Part shown: piece after piece, positions 44,881 through 57,104 of the stretch | How the letters are laid out: each line of letters begins with the position of its first letter | Position numbering within the stretch: position 1 is the first letter of the stretch | Source: Cristatella mucedo | Taxonomy: Eukaryota; Bryozoa; Phylactolaemata; Cristatellidae | Length of the DNA: 64,000 nt | Direction of reading: 5' to 3' | NCBI GenBank assembly: GCA_009760855.2 | Contig: WPIO01000258.1 | Coordinates: forward strand, 64,001-128,000 | Notes under the pieces: generated by a model | Database searches by the model: none | What the model saw: the letters and a program-made list of their open reading frames with translations, nothing else | What the model was told of the DNA's origin: nothing | Made by a program: the position numbers and the translations under genes

Positions 44881-45783
44881 AAATGAGCCCCGAAAAACAG
44901 AAGATAAAGTGCGAGCTATGCATTAAATGTGCTTCTGGTATTTCTCGAAGTGCTTGGCTGATTAACATCACTGAAAGGTGTGGGTTAATTTATTTCGCAG
45001 CTTAAATTTTCTTCCTTCAATGTTTTCAGTACTTCTGGTTTTACTATAATTTAAATGCATCGACGTAAATCGCCTTTAAATATCACTTGGTTATTTGTTT
45101 TCTTTCTTTGACACGTTGGACTATGGTACTCTACATAGCAAATAATTCTTTTGGAAATAATCAGACTTGTAATCACTTTTTTGTAACGCCGTAATGCTCC
45201 TGAATGAGAGATGAGCTAAATGAAGCTAAGCTTACTTGGCTCTCTGTCTCCTCCTCAGGTAGGAAAAGTGTTTCAAAGTTCTACAGAGGAACAGATAAAA
45301 AAAAGATGCGAGTGGGGCTAGCCATTGCTTAGCTAACGAATTCGTTCTCATATTTCAGCATACCATAAAAATGAATTCTTAATGTCTATTTTCCAAGCCC
45401 TTCTATTTCGCCAAATGTCACCTTGGTGGTTATGCCAACTAACTGTTGCCGTGGACTTCGAAAAGATTTGGTTCATTTGCTGTTCATGTGCTTATCCGAA
45501 AATGCATTGGTATACTCTGATCTATGCATGCTTAAAAGAATATAAGAACTGGGTAAATCACAGCACTATTGAGAGCTTAACCGGTTTCTGCCCATGGAAA
45601 CCGCTGGCAATAAGCAGCCGTTTCATGAGCTCTAACCCGAGACATGGTTCGCCTTAGGCAGGCGCTGTTACACTAGACTATGGCCCTGTAGCTGCTATCG
45701 TACCTCTACCTTGTCTATCTATTTCACTGCGTCTACCAACCACCTTCTGCTTCTCTATCAATCTATCTCTTTCGCCCTTCCCG

Positions 45784-45792
<9 letters not shown>

Positions 45793-45822
<30 letters not shown>
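45793..45822. repeat. (CT)15 microsatellite
   Basis: Uninterrupted CT run preceded by a short TG run, about 100 bp upstream of contactin exon 2, probably adding to the pyrimidine-rich context. Confidence 0.9.
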
Positions 45823-45825
<3 letters not shown>

Positions 45826-45920
45826 AACTTCCTCTACGCTGCAGTCCAATTATCAGCACGGGAAAAGAAGTTCGGAGGGAGACGTTGATCTAGTTTTTCG
45901 CTTAATTACTTCCGCTTTAG

Positions 45921-46018
45921 CCGCAGACTGTCCTCTGCCGTGGGTGGCCCAGGGTAGCGCCTGCTACCTGTTCTCGTTCGCGGCAAAGTCTTGGTCAGAC
46001 GCCCGACTGGCCTGCACG
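45921..46018 (+). CDS. Cont: Contactin exon 2: start of C-type lectin domain
   Basis: Acceptor CGCTTTAG ends at 45920; a second AG at 45926 keeps the frame and would drop two residues. Encodes DCPLPWVAQGSACYLF, then SWSDARLACT. These are the paired N-terminal cysteines of a long-form C-type lectin domain, the first strand and the W-x4-A-x3-C helix. The donor is GTAAGG at 46019, phase 0. Confidence 0.85.
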
Positions 46019-46780
46019 GTAAGGCTTCCGACGCTTGCTAAAGAAGGCACCCATGCTCTTGGCTGCCACATCCAAAGCTGCATCTGCCGCTGCTTTCGTC
46101 ACCCAGCGCTCGCCTGCTCACCCTGCTTGCTCCTATCTCAGGTTTATGGCTTCCCGCTCATTCGGGCCGATGTGTGAGATTTATGATGCCGTGTGCTGCA
46201 ATTGGGCTGCACTTTTCAGGTGAAAGGTCAGAGTGGAGTCATTCCAGAGCTTATCAGGACTTAGACATAGCTTTAAACTCTCCACGTCTACGCTGCCCAA
46301 ACTATTTGGACCTATGATCCAGCAACCATCTTGTTGAGCTTAATTATGTGCTTTTGCATTCCGGTGGAACGAAAAAATGTCAGTACTGGAGATGTCAACG
46401 TATCTGCATTTTATGAAAACGCCTATATCCATAGATCTCAACGCTTATCTATCTGACTTTCAGAACCGCCATTTCAGCAATTGCTGGAGTGATAACTAGA
46501 CTCTCAAGAGAAGCAGAAATGAAAGTGTCCATGCGACTGGTATTGTAAATTGTTGTATCGCCATCAGCAATAATGGTTTAGCGCTGTAAGGCGGTTACAC
46601 ACGTAGCCTCTTAGTGGTCTACTGCACTTGGCGTTTCCAAATTTAAGGCTTCTGTAAATTCTATACAGTTCCAAGTACTGATCACTTCACATATGCCTAC
46701 GATACTGCTTCTTAGGCCTCTACTGTGCAAATCACTCATCCTCCAGCCAGCCACTCCGTCGGTCACTGTCGTCTACTGCT
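46019..46780. other. Contactin intron 2, left part; nothing recognised
   Basis: No repeat family or exon recognised. Confidence 0.45.
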
Positions 46781-47920
46781 GAAGTCCTTTTGCACCTGTT
46801 TCTTTAAACATATTTCCACCATTGTATCAGCTGCAGACTAATCAAACACCTCGGGCGTACACTAGCCATGTTGCGACCGCAGGATTGCTGATGTCCCGTT
46901 AGGCGTGATGAACAGCATCGCCTGCTATAGGTGGTCGTAGCCGAAGGCATGTATCGGTGTCTCCTTTTTTTGGTAGTAGTTCCTAGCTGTAGTGCTGACG
47001 ACGAGGGCTCGGCACTGACGCTTGTAGTCAAAAGCTAGGTCAGATGGCGAGACGGGGCTGCTCTTTCTGGGAGACCAGTAGCAGTCTGGTCTTTCACCTC
47101 TTAGATTGACACGAACCATCAAGGACACAAAGCTTCAAGTGTTGGCACTCACAACACCCAGCAGGTGGTGCTATCTTTCGCACACCGCAGGCAAACATGT
47201 GATAGGGAGATAGCAGACCCTTGGGTAGCCCTAAGATCCTCGATCGCTGGCTTCTTGGGTTGTGGTAAAAAAAAATTATTGTCCGCTGGCTGCCCCGTCT
47301 GCTCCGTTTCGGTTCCCAAAGAGCACCCCAAGTACTGCGAAGCTGTCGAGGGCTTGCCGGCTTCGACTGGATGCTAATCAATCGATCGGCTTAGATGCCG
47401 ACCGCAAGCAGAATACCATAAGATCCCAGACTGCAGGTCCAGGATGTGAAAACACTAGCCTCTAGTCGGCCGCATGCATGACCCAGGAGGCAGTAGTGCA
47501 TTTATTCGGAGTCTGGGAAGAGAGACGGCGTTAGAGCCGACGAGGCTCTGCGAGCCTTTCCCAGCTGCAGCAGCCAGCCACACCCACCGCGACTGCAGTA
47601 TTTCTTCCAAGCCGCACGAAGTAGAGCGCTCCAGTTTGCACCCCTTATCGAGGGTGTGTCTAGACAGCTGGCCAGTTTGCAGCCCCTCCCCTTCGAAGCC
47701 GATCAGAGGGGGCGTGCGTCAAACTCTGGGTGGACAAGATCCCTTCAAAGAATTTCCGGCGATATCCGACATGCGTTTGGGGTCTGGTTCTGAACAGTAA
47801 CAAGACGGGTCTATTTCTTGGTGGAATATTAGAGTGGTTGATAGATGTTGGATGGGCTCCACCAGTCAGAACACAAATCATCAGCTTACGTACTGCATGT
47901 TGCCAAAACACTGGTATATG
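46781..47920. other. GC-rich block in contactin intron 2, origin unknown
   Basis: Sharp GC rise, most marked at 47.1-47.8 kb. Overlapping open frames occur on both strands (e.g. 47094-47381 minus, 47474-47800 plus). A minus-strand peptide with HVCLRCAKDSTTCW faintly recalls a retroelement zinc knuckle but is too short to call. It may be an old LTR element. Confidence 0.3.
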
Positions 47921-49555
47921 AATCGGTACATTTTTTTTATTAAAAAACTGAAGATTTCAGAGAAAAGCTATGAATCTACAGACGGTGGCTTGGTTTTTGA
48001 TTGTTGGTTTGTTCCCATTTGCAAAATACTTCACGTTCGTGCGACGGCGTAGTACGTCCCCACAGGCTTTCCCGCCTAAAAAGATTATCCTGTCCATGTC
48101 GTACTAGTATCTCTGGTTTGAACGCTGTAGTGCATAAGGATGCACATACAATTTATGTCTACCTTATACCGTGCCCGTGCTATTGCCTACGGTAACACGC
48201 ATCTAGGCTTCTAATCGCACTTGTGTCCCTGCTCACCTCACACTGTCTAGAGCTGCTAAGGTAGGAGCTTTGAAAATAGCGGTTCTTAATGGGGTAGGTG
48301 GATTTAAATATAAGTTTCCATCGGTGGAAGCTGTGCCATTTCAAATATTTTCTGAAATCCCGGCAAAACGTTATGAGCTCTTGAAACAAGTCTGAGAGCA
48401 CTGCACTTCTAAGATATCTAAATTTTTTCCGGGAAGACATTTACTTACCAAGACCAGTCACTGATCCTGTTTCTGACTTTAAACAGTTTGAGCTAACTGG
48501 ACGTGACGATTTCAAGGTTGTTTCTAATTTAAGACAATTTTTGAGGGGATTCGTCAGCTAGTACTTGAATAGCTTGGAGGTGCTACTTATAGTCACGTAG
48601 TCACTCCAAACTAGGAGCTTTCCGATTTGAATAGCAGCTGATATGGCTCACAAGATGAAATTATTTGGCTCCTCACCTCGTCATTTATAACCGAATCTAG
48701 ACCAACAGCATACGGCTTTCAGACATCGTGTGTTTTCAAAAGCCGCAAATGGTTTCGGCCATTCCGAGGTTTTGAGCAGCTCTGCATCAGAACTCTAGCA
48801 AAATTATCCTAGATTACCCGACCCTTCGTATGGTTTGCAGTCACCGACCACATACGGATGAGCATACATTGATTTGCATCACAATCAACCACAAACTGAA
48901 TTGAAAATTACATATATGTGCTTTTTAGCAGTACACTGTGCTTCAGCCAAGGGAGTAGGGTAAGTGGCCCTTTAAAGCCAAGGCTGTGAGCATTTCTTTT
49001 AGTCAGTAGTAATTAAGGCTCGATAACTTAGTGGTTGGTCAGAAAGATCGATTCCATTACCCTGCAAATGTTGTGCACGCCCACGGTCACGGCAAAGAGC
49101 TGTAGGGACTTTTACCTTATCAAAATTACTCACAAAGGCATCTAGAAAATTTTGACGATCGAGGTTTAGGTGCAGGGGGTGGCAGAATTCCAAGCAGACT
49201 CGGAGTGGGTTTTAGATTCTAGGCATATTTAAGCAGCACGTGTTCATACTTGCATGAGCTCCTCGAAGGTTGTGAGCTAAATTGGACTGAGTACTGCTCA
49301 GCAGTGTCAGCCATCACAATTTGACTACATTCGGAGAGTACCCTGTTCAAGCGCAACAACCACGTGGAAGGCGCTCTGCCACTTAACTACGTATTATTAT
49401 GTTATTATCGAAGATAAGGAGTAAGCTTTTTTGAGAAAGAGAAACCACGTATTATCCTAGCCTATAAATTGTCTAAACGAAATAATTTTGTGTTCTGAAT
49501 CAGCTGGCACACTTCTCGTCTCCTGACACCAAGCGCTGCTCGCGTTTCTTGTCAG
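47921..49555. other. Contactin intron 2, middle part; nothing recognised
   Basis: No coding exon or assignable repeat. Confidence 0.4.
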
Positions 49556-49559
49556 TAGC

Positions 49560-49705
49560 AGAATTTTCTTAACCATGTTATCCTTGTAGACATTGAGCAT
49601 GCTACCACTTAATATCCGATCATGCTTCCTTTGCAGCAAGGGCAAATTGCCGTGAAAGTGATTGAGTTCTCCCTGAGGGTGCTACAACACAAGTAATATT
49701 AATAC
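49560..49705 (+). mobile_element. LINE-A-type 3' UTR and tail
   Basis: GACATTGAGCATGCTACCAC, CATGCTTCCTTTGCAGCAAG, GTGATTGAGTTCTCCCTGAG and an AT-rich tail mirror the inverted tail at 58.3 kb. Confidence 0.7.
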
Positions 49706-50213
49706 CATTATCATTGTCATTAATTGCTAAAAACTGAACACCCATGATCATTAGATGCTCGTTCTTTGTAAAATCCCCAGAAGTGCAAGATTAAGCAGGA
49801 ATAAATAAGGATACATCCTTTAAGATGAATAGAAGATAGAATAAGGTATTGGTCGCTAATCATTTTCCTCGTTGACGCGAAACTTTGATTTAGACGGTGT
49901 GAATTGTATACAGTTAAATATAAATCCCTATAATAATCTAGGTTGGCTATTTAGACAGTCCGGCACAGTCACTGACCTCATGATTATATTAATATCGTCT
50001 GGTATATTAATAGTATTACTATGACAGTAAAGTAATGATGATTTCAATGTCAAAAAAGAGGAGATAACTTGCTAGCTAACCTACAAAGATAGCGGCTACA
50101 CGGACTCTCATAACTAAAATTGCATTAGCGTTGCTGTACTTGTCTTTTATAAGCAACTGATGAGCAGAAATAGAATCTGCCTGCGATTCTTCACTTCGAC
50201 TTACGGTAATATA

Positions 50214-50320
50214 AATAATAATAATAATATTAATGCACTTGATAAAGCGCCCTCAGAGAACTCAATCTCTTTCTAGGCGCTATACATTTGCAGAAAAATT
50301 GAAACGTGATTGAATGGTGA
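50214..50320 (-). mobile_element. LINE-A 3' tail
   Basis: AATAATAATAATAT then CACTTGATAAAGCGCCCTCA and GAACTCAATCTCTTTCTAGG, inverted. Well preserved, tail only. Confidence 0.85.
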
Positions 50321-50561
50321 GTTAATTAAAATGTAATGACGAACAGCCCATTTTTACATTCATTACACGCAATAAAAGGCTAATTCACTAACCGGCGGTG
50401 ATACTTTTCTTTTTTTCTACTGTACACTAGTCGTTCTACTTATTAAGAATTCGATTATTGGAAGTCAGTATGGCCGCGATGACCAGTTAGGTCAACGGAC
50501 TCAAGCCCCCTTTGAAAGCAAATTTGTAATTTCCCGAGATTTATCAAAGGTTCAAGGTGAT

Positions 50562-50603
50562 TTATATATGTATATATGTATATATATACATATATATATA
50601 TGA
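50562..50603. repeat. TA-rich (TATATG/TATA) microsatellite
   Basis: Alternating TA run with occasional G, in contactin intron 2. Confidence 0.85.
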
Positions 50604-51424
50604 ATATTTTCAATATTTTGCTATACAACCCTCCTTTTTTTTCTTAAGTAAATCTCCCTAAGCCACAAAGACTCTTTGTATGGTACGCTGAGTAAGTTTA
50701 TACAACACCATCACAGTCTAAACAATTTAAGCTACGTATTTAATATCTTAAAGATTTCACGTCTTGCAAGAAAGATAATTTAACTACAACAGCTTATTCA
50801 TAAGGACAGTAGGGGACTTAAGCGCTATAGACTTAAAAGCAATGCAACAGAATTGCTAGAAAGTAAAAGCCACAGCTAGAAAGTAAAGGCCGTAGAACCA
50901 ATCTAATCTCGTCAGCTGCGAAGATATGGTCATAAGTTTCCAATTAGAGAAAACTCTTATCGGGACGATTTTTAAGCGTGTTCAATATAGTGAAATCGAA
51001 TAAGAATATTGTTGTAGATCCACTTATCAGTTGGGAATTGTTGCAGCTCAATTTTCTTCAAATGGAATAATTCTCTACATAGTTAATTTAGAAGCCATTT
51101 CAGAGACCGCAGGTAGAAGCACCATCGCATTTATACCGTTTGCGATTGATAAATTACTGTAGTCTTGCTTGGACGTCTAGTGAGGCCTCAGGATCTCTTC
51201 CTTTAAGGTTTTTCGCTAACAGAGGGCAGAAGAAGCAGAACTACGCGAGGAATCCATAGAAATGTGGATCGCTGATCTTTTCCGGGCCATGCCGAATGGA
51301 TGTGACCCTTTCTTGATCAGACTATCCCTTGATCACTATCTACCGTCGTTCGCAGGAAGCTGTTTGTTCGAAAACTAGAAATCCGAAAGCTGCGGACGCA
51401 CAATAAATAAATAAACATTGTTCA

Positions 51425-51575
51425 TTTCAAACTTCCTTAATAGAAACAAATCTCTCTGTAGACGTTTTGCATTCGCCACGGTGCTCAAGTCCACGACCTT
51501 GGTTATCAAATACGTTCACCTTTACCTTGGTTCCAGGAAAGCAACTTAACCATAAAACCAAACCAGCGGGGCATA
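51425..51575 (-). mobile_element. SINE-A copy, degraded
   Basis: Inverted order of tail (GAAACAAATCTCTCTGTAGA), B-box region (GGTGCTCAAGTCCACGACCT) and head (TTAACCATAAAACCAAACCA, GC), as in the 15.7 kb copy. Confidence 0.65.
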
Positions 51576-51869
51576 TATTATTACATGCAGAAGCACACTA
51601 CCTATCACCTTTAGTTCGTTAGTACAGCTGCCCCCGTAAAGTTTGGAGTGGCTCTAGAGTAGCTGAGTTGATAACGCCAACCTATATGTGCATATCCATT
51701 GGAGCGTTAAAAGCGTAAGGATAACAATGTCTACGCGCCGCTTCGATTTAACTTTCGAACGCATTTGTCGTTCCCGTAATCCAGTGCAGCATTAGCATGC
51801 GCAGGTGCAAAACATGTTTCTTCTTGCCGCATCGTAAGCGATATTCAATTTGTTCCTCTTTTTGCAAAG

Positions 51870-51961
51870 AGCGTAGACGCCAGGCTCATCGCGGCGACTG
51901 ACGCATCGAAGCACTTCTTTGTTTGGGAGCATCTTAAAAAGATCACCAAGACGTGGGACCG
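51870..51961 (+). CDS. Cont: Contactin exon 3: C-type lectin domain, helix 2 region
   Basis: The acceptor TTTTTGCAAAG ends at 51869 and the donor GTACGT starts at 51962 (phase 2). Encodes SVDARLIAATDASKHFFVWE, then HLKKITKTWDR. Joined to exon 2 it gives C-T-S-V-D-A-R-L, the usual C-x4-A-x-L spacing after helix 1. Too short and too lacking in start signals to be found as an open frame alone. Identified by lectin pattern and phase match on both sides. Confidence 0.82.
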
Positions 51962-53140
51962 GTACGTTTTGTATTCTGAAAGATTTTTGACACTTGTGAT
52001 TGAGGTTTAGTCTGCATGCTGGCTGCATGTTTTCAATAAGTTTTTTAACTTCTCAAATGTCGCTTTTCTTGTGTTGTGTGCTGAATTTAATTACCGATGA
52101 AATGCATTCTTTTACTCTGATATTTATCACCATATAAGCACGGTGCAGCACCCTTGATAAATAGATCTTCCTAAGTACTCACCTGGCTGGCCGCAGTAAT
52201 CAATAACTCGTCTTTAGCTGTTGCAGATGGCTTTCACTGCATTCTACCTATGATTTTCTCTCAGTTTTAAAAGCTCCAGATTATTTCGAAGAATGTTTTG
52301 TGATTAATTTAATAGATACATTTAATTATTGCCCTAAAATTAGCGATCTAGAGAGTCTAAAATTTCAGAAGCCGGTGAGCCCACTTCACTTATTTGATAC
52401 TCTTTTTTGGCTAAGCTTTTAATAGCTTAGAAGGCTTGGACCTAGAGAGACTTTAATGAAAGAGTGCTGTAATTAATATTAAATAATTAATTGACTAAAA
52501 TTAAATAATTAATTGAAGAGGACTGGAATAAGAATGTAACTTCAAACGGCAATTGATGAATGCAGGCAAGTTTTAATATTCTGTTTACCGCTACTCTAAT
52601 TCTTTTGCTGCTTTTGTCATCCTACTACCAATTCTATCCCATCCTACGTGCTTACTTATCATCTAAGTAGCTACTTCTGATAAACCAGACGCCAGTTAGG
52701 TTTTTGGTATAACTATGCTACCGCCTTATTTTCGATTATTAACAGTCTGGCATTTTTGACGTCATATCTATCAAACCGAGACCAGATGATCTTAAATAGC
52801 TATCAGGTTACATCTCATCTCACCGATTGGTTGTATTTTTGAAACCGATAAGTTCTATATTAGAACCCTGGTTTTTTCAATCGCATTCAGGCCTGCTGGT
52901 CAGAAATCACCCACAAGTGACACTCGGCTCTCTGTTTTTTCCGAGATTCAAGAGTCGGCTGCATCGATTAGGAGTCAAACTCGTGCCTTGAAAACTTAGG
53001 ATCCTGGATCTCGGATAACTTTGTGAGAGCATGATATTATGTAAACTGAACTGCACTTCTTCTTAGCCGCTTAACGTGCAGCCAGATTGCATGACTTTGA
53101 GCTTTGAATCTGTGGTGCAGTAGTGAAACAGTGACAACGT
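51962..53140. other. Contactin intron 3, nothing recognised
   Basis: AT-rich, no repeat or exon recognised; leads into the CT microsatellite. Confidence 0.5.

Positions 53141-53141
<1 letters not shown>

Positions 53142-53205
<64 letters not shown>
53142..53205. repeat. (CT)32 microsatellite
   Basis: Perfect CT run of 64 bases in contactin intron 3, about 370 bp upstream of exon 4. Likely length-polymorphic. Confidence 0.97.
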
Positions 53206-53208
<3 letters not shown>

Positions 53209-53573
53209 ACGTCCTTTTCGGTGAATGCTAGATTTTTGATAAACTAAAGCAGAAACTAGCTTTTATCCCAACCTTCATACTCCGTCATTAGCGATCATTA
53301 GAAACAGCCGAGAGCAAAGTATATGTCTAGCTTGGAGAGTGCTATTGCGTGACGTCAAGGATATGTGGACGCCATGGGCATTGTTTGCTATCTCGCTGAA
53401 GACCATAGAAAGAGTGCACGCTTCTTAATTACTGATTCCACTAGATTACTGGTTCTTAATTACCGCTCCACTTGTGCTAGTGATGCTTGGTGCAGAAACA
53501 TCAAGCCGCAAAATTTAAAAAAATACTTTAAGCAAGCGACTCGTTGGAATTGCGAATGCTTTGTTCCTTTTAG

Positions 53574-53734
53574 CTCTTTATGGTATACCGGAGGACGGAG
53601 GCTAGAGAATTCTGCGAGCACCAACCCAGTCTTCGAATGGGTTGGTGAAGGACCTGTGGGCTCTGCTCAATTCTGGGTGGACACGGACGCAGCAAAGACA
53701 GACAATGGAGATTACATCGCCTACGCATTTTCAG
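53574..53734 (+). CDS. Cont: Contactin exon 4: C-type lectin domain core
   Basis: The acceptor TTCCTTTTAG ends at 53573 and the first base completes an Arg codon. Encodes SLWYTGGRRLENSASTNPVF and EWVGEGPVGSAQFWVDTD, ending DNGDYIAYAFS. The WYTGGR and FEWVGEGPV segments are the lectin strands around the WIGL-like core. No Cys lies here, so the usual second internal disulfide is absent. Donor GTAACA at 53735, phase 1. The open frame extends upstream of the acceptor, but phase and composition favour this start. Confidence 0.85.
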
Positions 53735-53809
53735 GTAACAGATAAAGCCAGACCAGTTCGAATTTCCCTCTGCCGAAACTGAATTATGTAAGGTTATAAT
53801 ATAAATAAT

Positions 53810-54155
53810 AATACACATAATATATCGTATACCACCCTAAGAGTACTAACTCGCTTCCTGGTCACTTTACAAATGTTTGAACGGAGGCATATGAATTGGT
53901 TAGTAATAACAGCACGGTGTGAGCACGAATATGCAGAGAAAGAACGATTCACACTAAGTTAGATAATGCTGCTGATAACTGGCTGGCTGTTAGCTTCTTT
54001 TCAAATTCAATTAACCCAAAGGATGTCTTTCCAGTAAGCCATGAGTGAGTTTCGGGCTTTGGGAGCACTGAGCTGAAGACACTATTTCCGAATGAAGAAA
54101 CAACAGCCTACATCGCTGTATCCGCTTCACCAAAAAACTTTTTGGGCCTGAACTG
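53810..54155 (-). mobile_element. LINE-A 3' end fragment
   Basis: ATAATAATACACATAATATA, CCACCCTAAGAGTACTAACT and inverted 3' UTR and C-terminal end (TGAGTTTCGGGCTTTGGGAG). 5'-truncated and diverged, in contactin intron 4. Confidence 0.6.
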
Positions 54156-54850
54156 ACAATGGAGGGCTCCCGATTGGCTGTTGTCAGTCGGCGAACCGCC
54201 GATCGAACTAGCACTTGCCTGGGCTTGGGGCGTGGCTACCCGCAGAGGAGAGGAGCTCTCACACGAGTACGAGGCACGAGGTCATATCTCAGAGGGGCCG
54301 GGAATATTTGTTTGCATACTCACTGCTGTCACTCGACTGGACTTACTTTCGAGGCTGTAAACTAATACTTGAGGCCATAGTCGATCTCGGCTATAATCGA
54401 TAAGAATCTCTATAATCGATCTCCCTGCCTCGTCTTGAGCCTGACGTATCTAAAAAGTGACAGAATTATTAAGGTGCTTAGGATTTGCCTTCGGGTGTGA
54501 CCGAAGTGTATGACTGTCTGAGACTGTCAAGTGTCCTCGTTATTAACAGCGTAACCAGTCGGATCCTTGTAGCTCGATCATAATCATCGGACCACGTGTC
54601 AATGGTCCTAAAATCCGTCATCTCTTTCTCTCTCTCACTTTTTCTCCTCCTCCTTACCTCATCTTTCTTGGTGAAGTTTTCAGGATCACGTTTGCATGTA
54701 ATTCATTGCCACTGGCAAGCGGAAAAATGATCGAATATCAGTAGGAATTGGTGAGCTTTTTTAAGATAATCGAATTCGTCAACGAGAACGTGGGTTTAAC
54801 AAGCGATACCGATATCTGCCAGCGAGGAATGCGCGAGGGAAGTAGACGTG
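54156..54850. other. Contactin intron 4, middle part; short GC-rich patch
   Basis: GC-rich at 54.16-54.32 kb. CTATAATCGAT occurs twice near 54.39-54.42 kb. No gene recognised. Confidence 0.35.
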
Positions 54851-54869
54851 CCATGATGATAATAAGAAT

Positions 54870-55058
54870 AATAACACTAGCTGATTTAACAGCCTCTCTT
54901 TATATTGCGGCAAAGAGCCTTAAAGGCTAATACCACTGCTTCCAGCGGCAAAAAGGATCGCCCACGGCATAATTCGTACCCGCGACCTTGGGAACGAGAT
55001 CGCGAAGAGCGACCAACTTACTTTGTGTGCCATCACTGCTGGCTCCTCGCAGGCTCAC
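54870..55058 (-). mobile_element. SINE-B copy
   Basis: CACTAGCTGATTTAACAGCC is the inverted 3' end, GGCTAATACCACTGCTTCCA the body and GTACCCGCGACCTTGGGAAC the B-box region. It ends with GTGCCATCACTGCTGGCTC at the head. Same order as the 44.7 kb copy. Confidence 0.8.
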
Positions 55059-55594
55059 CTGCCGGCTCGCTCGGCAATATTGGCCTCGCGCCTTAGCGAC
55101 AGCCTTGCAGCACCACCTGCAGGCGTCTCCTGCTTCCGACTGCTGCTGCCGACTCTTGTTACTTCCGCCGCAGCTGCGCACTCTGCCTCTGCTCCTCGTA
55201 GCGCTACTGACTGGAACAGGCAGCACAGCCGGTCGCAGTCAGAACTTTGCCTTCGGCCCCGATAAACCTTCAGAGGAAGACTGCAAGTGCTGCTAGAGGT
55301 CGGCTGCCACTCGAGCCGCTCGGGGTTGCAGGGTCGAGGGGTCACGACCTGTCGGCTCCCCTCCGCAGGCATGAGAGTTCGAGCTTGCGGCTCGATGAAA
55401 TAAATGCACGAGATGACTAGGGACCTGAAAAAGGCAGCGCTTTTTCCGAGCGATAAAGCGATAAATATAGAACTCGCTTTCCCTTGCTGCGCTCAGCTGA
55501 CGGCGCTACTGCAGGCGTTTGCTGATCGGTTCGCTGAACTGCCGCCCTGCCCCAATCCCAATCGCACATACAACCGAGCTGCCGTGCGCTGCAG
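55059..55594. other. GC-rich block in contactin intron 4
   Basis: GC-rich, many chance open frames, and an AATAAA within ATGAAATAAATGCACG at about 55.40 kb. This resembles the 24.0-25.4 kb block (GTGAAATAAAGG). Possibly an LTR-type remnant; not provable here. Confidence 0.3.
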
Positions 55595-55723
55595 ATACGT
55601 TCACGCACGCTAATAACCCCGGCTGGTTCTGGGTGCGGGCCGACGGCGTGACCAGACGGCCTTACATCTGCGAGGTAGAAAAAAACCAAGCGGCCAAGAT
55701 CATGTCACTGGCAAGAGGTTTCG
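55595..55723 (+). CDS. Cont: Contactin exon 5: end of C-type lectin domain
   Basis: Acceptor GCGCTGCAG ends at 55594; donor GTGAGT starts at 55724 (phase 1). Encodes DTFTHANNPGWFWVRADGVT and RRPYICEVEKNQAAKIMSLA. YICE is the closing lectin motif, whose Cys pairs with the helix-1 Cys of exon 2. The tail links to Ig1. Confidence 0.87.
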
Positions 55724-56109
55724 GTGAGTGCACTCGAATCGACAGCGGCACAGCGAGGCATTGCAGCACCACCACCACCAGCACTCACCAGCATCTCACC
55801 AGCAGCATCCTTGGTGGGAATGTTCTCCCTACTGAGCTGTGATGTCTCAGTAAAAATTGCTTTGCACTTTTTATTAGAAAACTCAACCCATATCTGGTTG
55901 GCTGAGAATCTGACCTCTGTGTACTATTGCAGAATGCAGGCGAAGGAACAACTACAGCAGCCAGCACAGTTGGGATGCCTTGTAGTCCCTGTAATATTAA
56001 AAGCACTAGCAATAGTAGTAATAATAATAGTAACAGCTATATTATGATATTTTGGAAGCACCAATTGAGAACTAAGTCTTTTTCTGCTCATAGGATACCC
56101 TAATCATGT

Positions 56110-56940
56110 GACTGTATTAAGAGGCTTTGCCCTTCTAAATTTAGGAGTCGTTTTCGACAGCTGCCTAGATTTTAAAAGTTTCATTCACAAGAATGCTTCT
56201 ACAGCTAGCCATCACACCCAACACCTATCTAAGATAAAGAGCTATCTTCCATGGTGACCTGCAAAAATTTTTACTAACTCTTTAGTTCTGTCTCGGCTAG
56301 ATTATTGTAATTTCCTTTTGGCTGGGCTACCAAAAAAGTAACTAGGCCACTGCCGATGGCTATTATTATAGGTGCACGGCTAGTTTGAAAATTCCAGAGG
56401 TTTTACCACGTGTCTCCGTTGCTAAAATAGCTAGGATGGCTGCCGGCTTATCAACGGATACAGAGAAAAGTTCTTACTCTGACCCAGAAGGCCCACCGCA
56501 GTTTGGCACCTCCATACCAAGCTGAACTTATGCACCAGGTTCATCCTCCTCGTGCCCTCAGGTCCTGTATGGACAATAAATTAGCTGTTCCATTTCTCTG
56601 CTGAAGACCGTCGGTGACAGAAACTTTAGCTCTGCAGGTCCTAGACTGTGGAACTCGCTTCCACAATTCTTACGCAACGACAACTACTCTGTTGCTGCAG
56701 ACTATGGCCAATCATTTCCAGTTGTCCAGAGCTGCTACTTCCATTCTACTCACTACCTCAAATACCCGCCTGACACTGCTATGGTTCCCACTTTTTCTTC
56801 GTTGCGTTAGATGGAGTCTGTTGGCTACCAAATGCACAAAGAAAGCCGTTAGGCTGTGATTGCACTATACAAAACTCTTCTGCGTAACATCCACATAGTC
56901 TTTGTGGCTTTGTGGATTTACAGACGGAGATACGCTTCTA
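56110..56940 (+). mobile_element. LINE-B copy, thumb to 3' UTR
   Basis: Includes ALLNLGVVFDSCLDFKSF-type coding text near 56130-56185. SRLDYCNFLLAGLPKK, then the DNKLAVPF and NSLPQFLRNDNYS segments follow to about 56.8 kb, and the 3' UTR CTTTGTGGATTTACAGACGG at the end. The tail repeat is not preserved. Stops and frameshifts. It lies in contactin intron 5, in the same orientation as the gene. Confidence 0.8.
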
Positions 56941-57104
56941 GGCAATTTAAATTTTCTCTAAAGGAATCATGTCGACTCTTTGGGTATTTCAAGCACTGGG
57001 TCAGCACACGTAAACTTGCAAACGATTTACAATTTGCAATTTACACCGACAGATCTGATGCTGCGCTAAACACACTCGAAATTTTATATTCTTATACAAT
57101 TTCT

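Noticed and set aside
47094-47381. Possible retroelement zinc knuckle on the minus strand (HVCLRCAKDSTTCW)
   Set aside because: The Cys pattern changes frame and lacks the C-x2-C-x4-H-x4-C spacing; no adjoining gag or pol.
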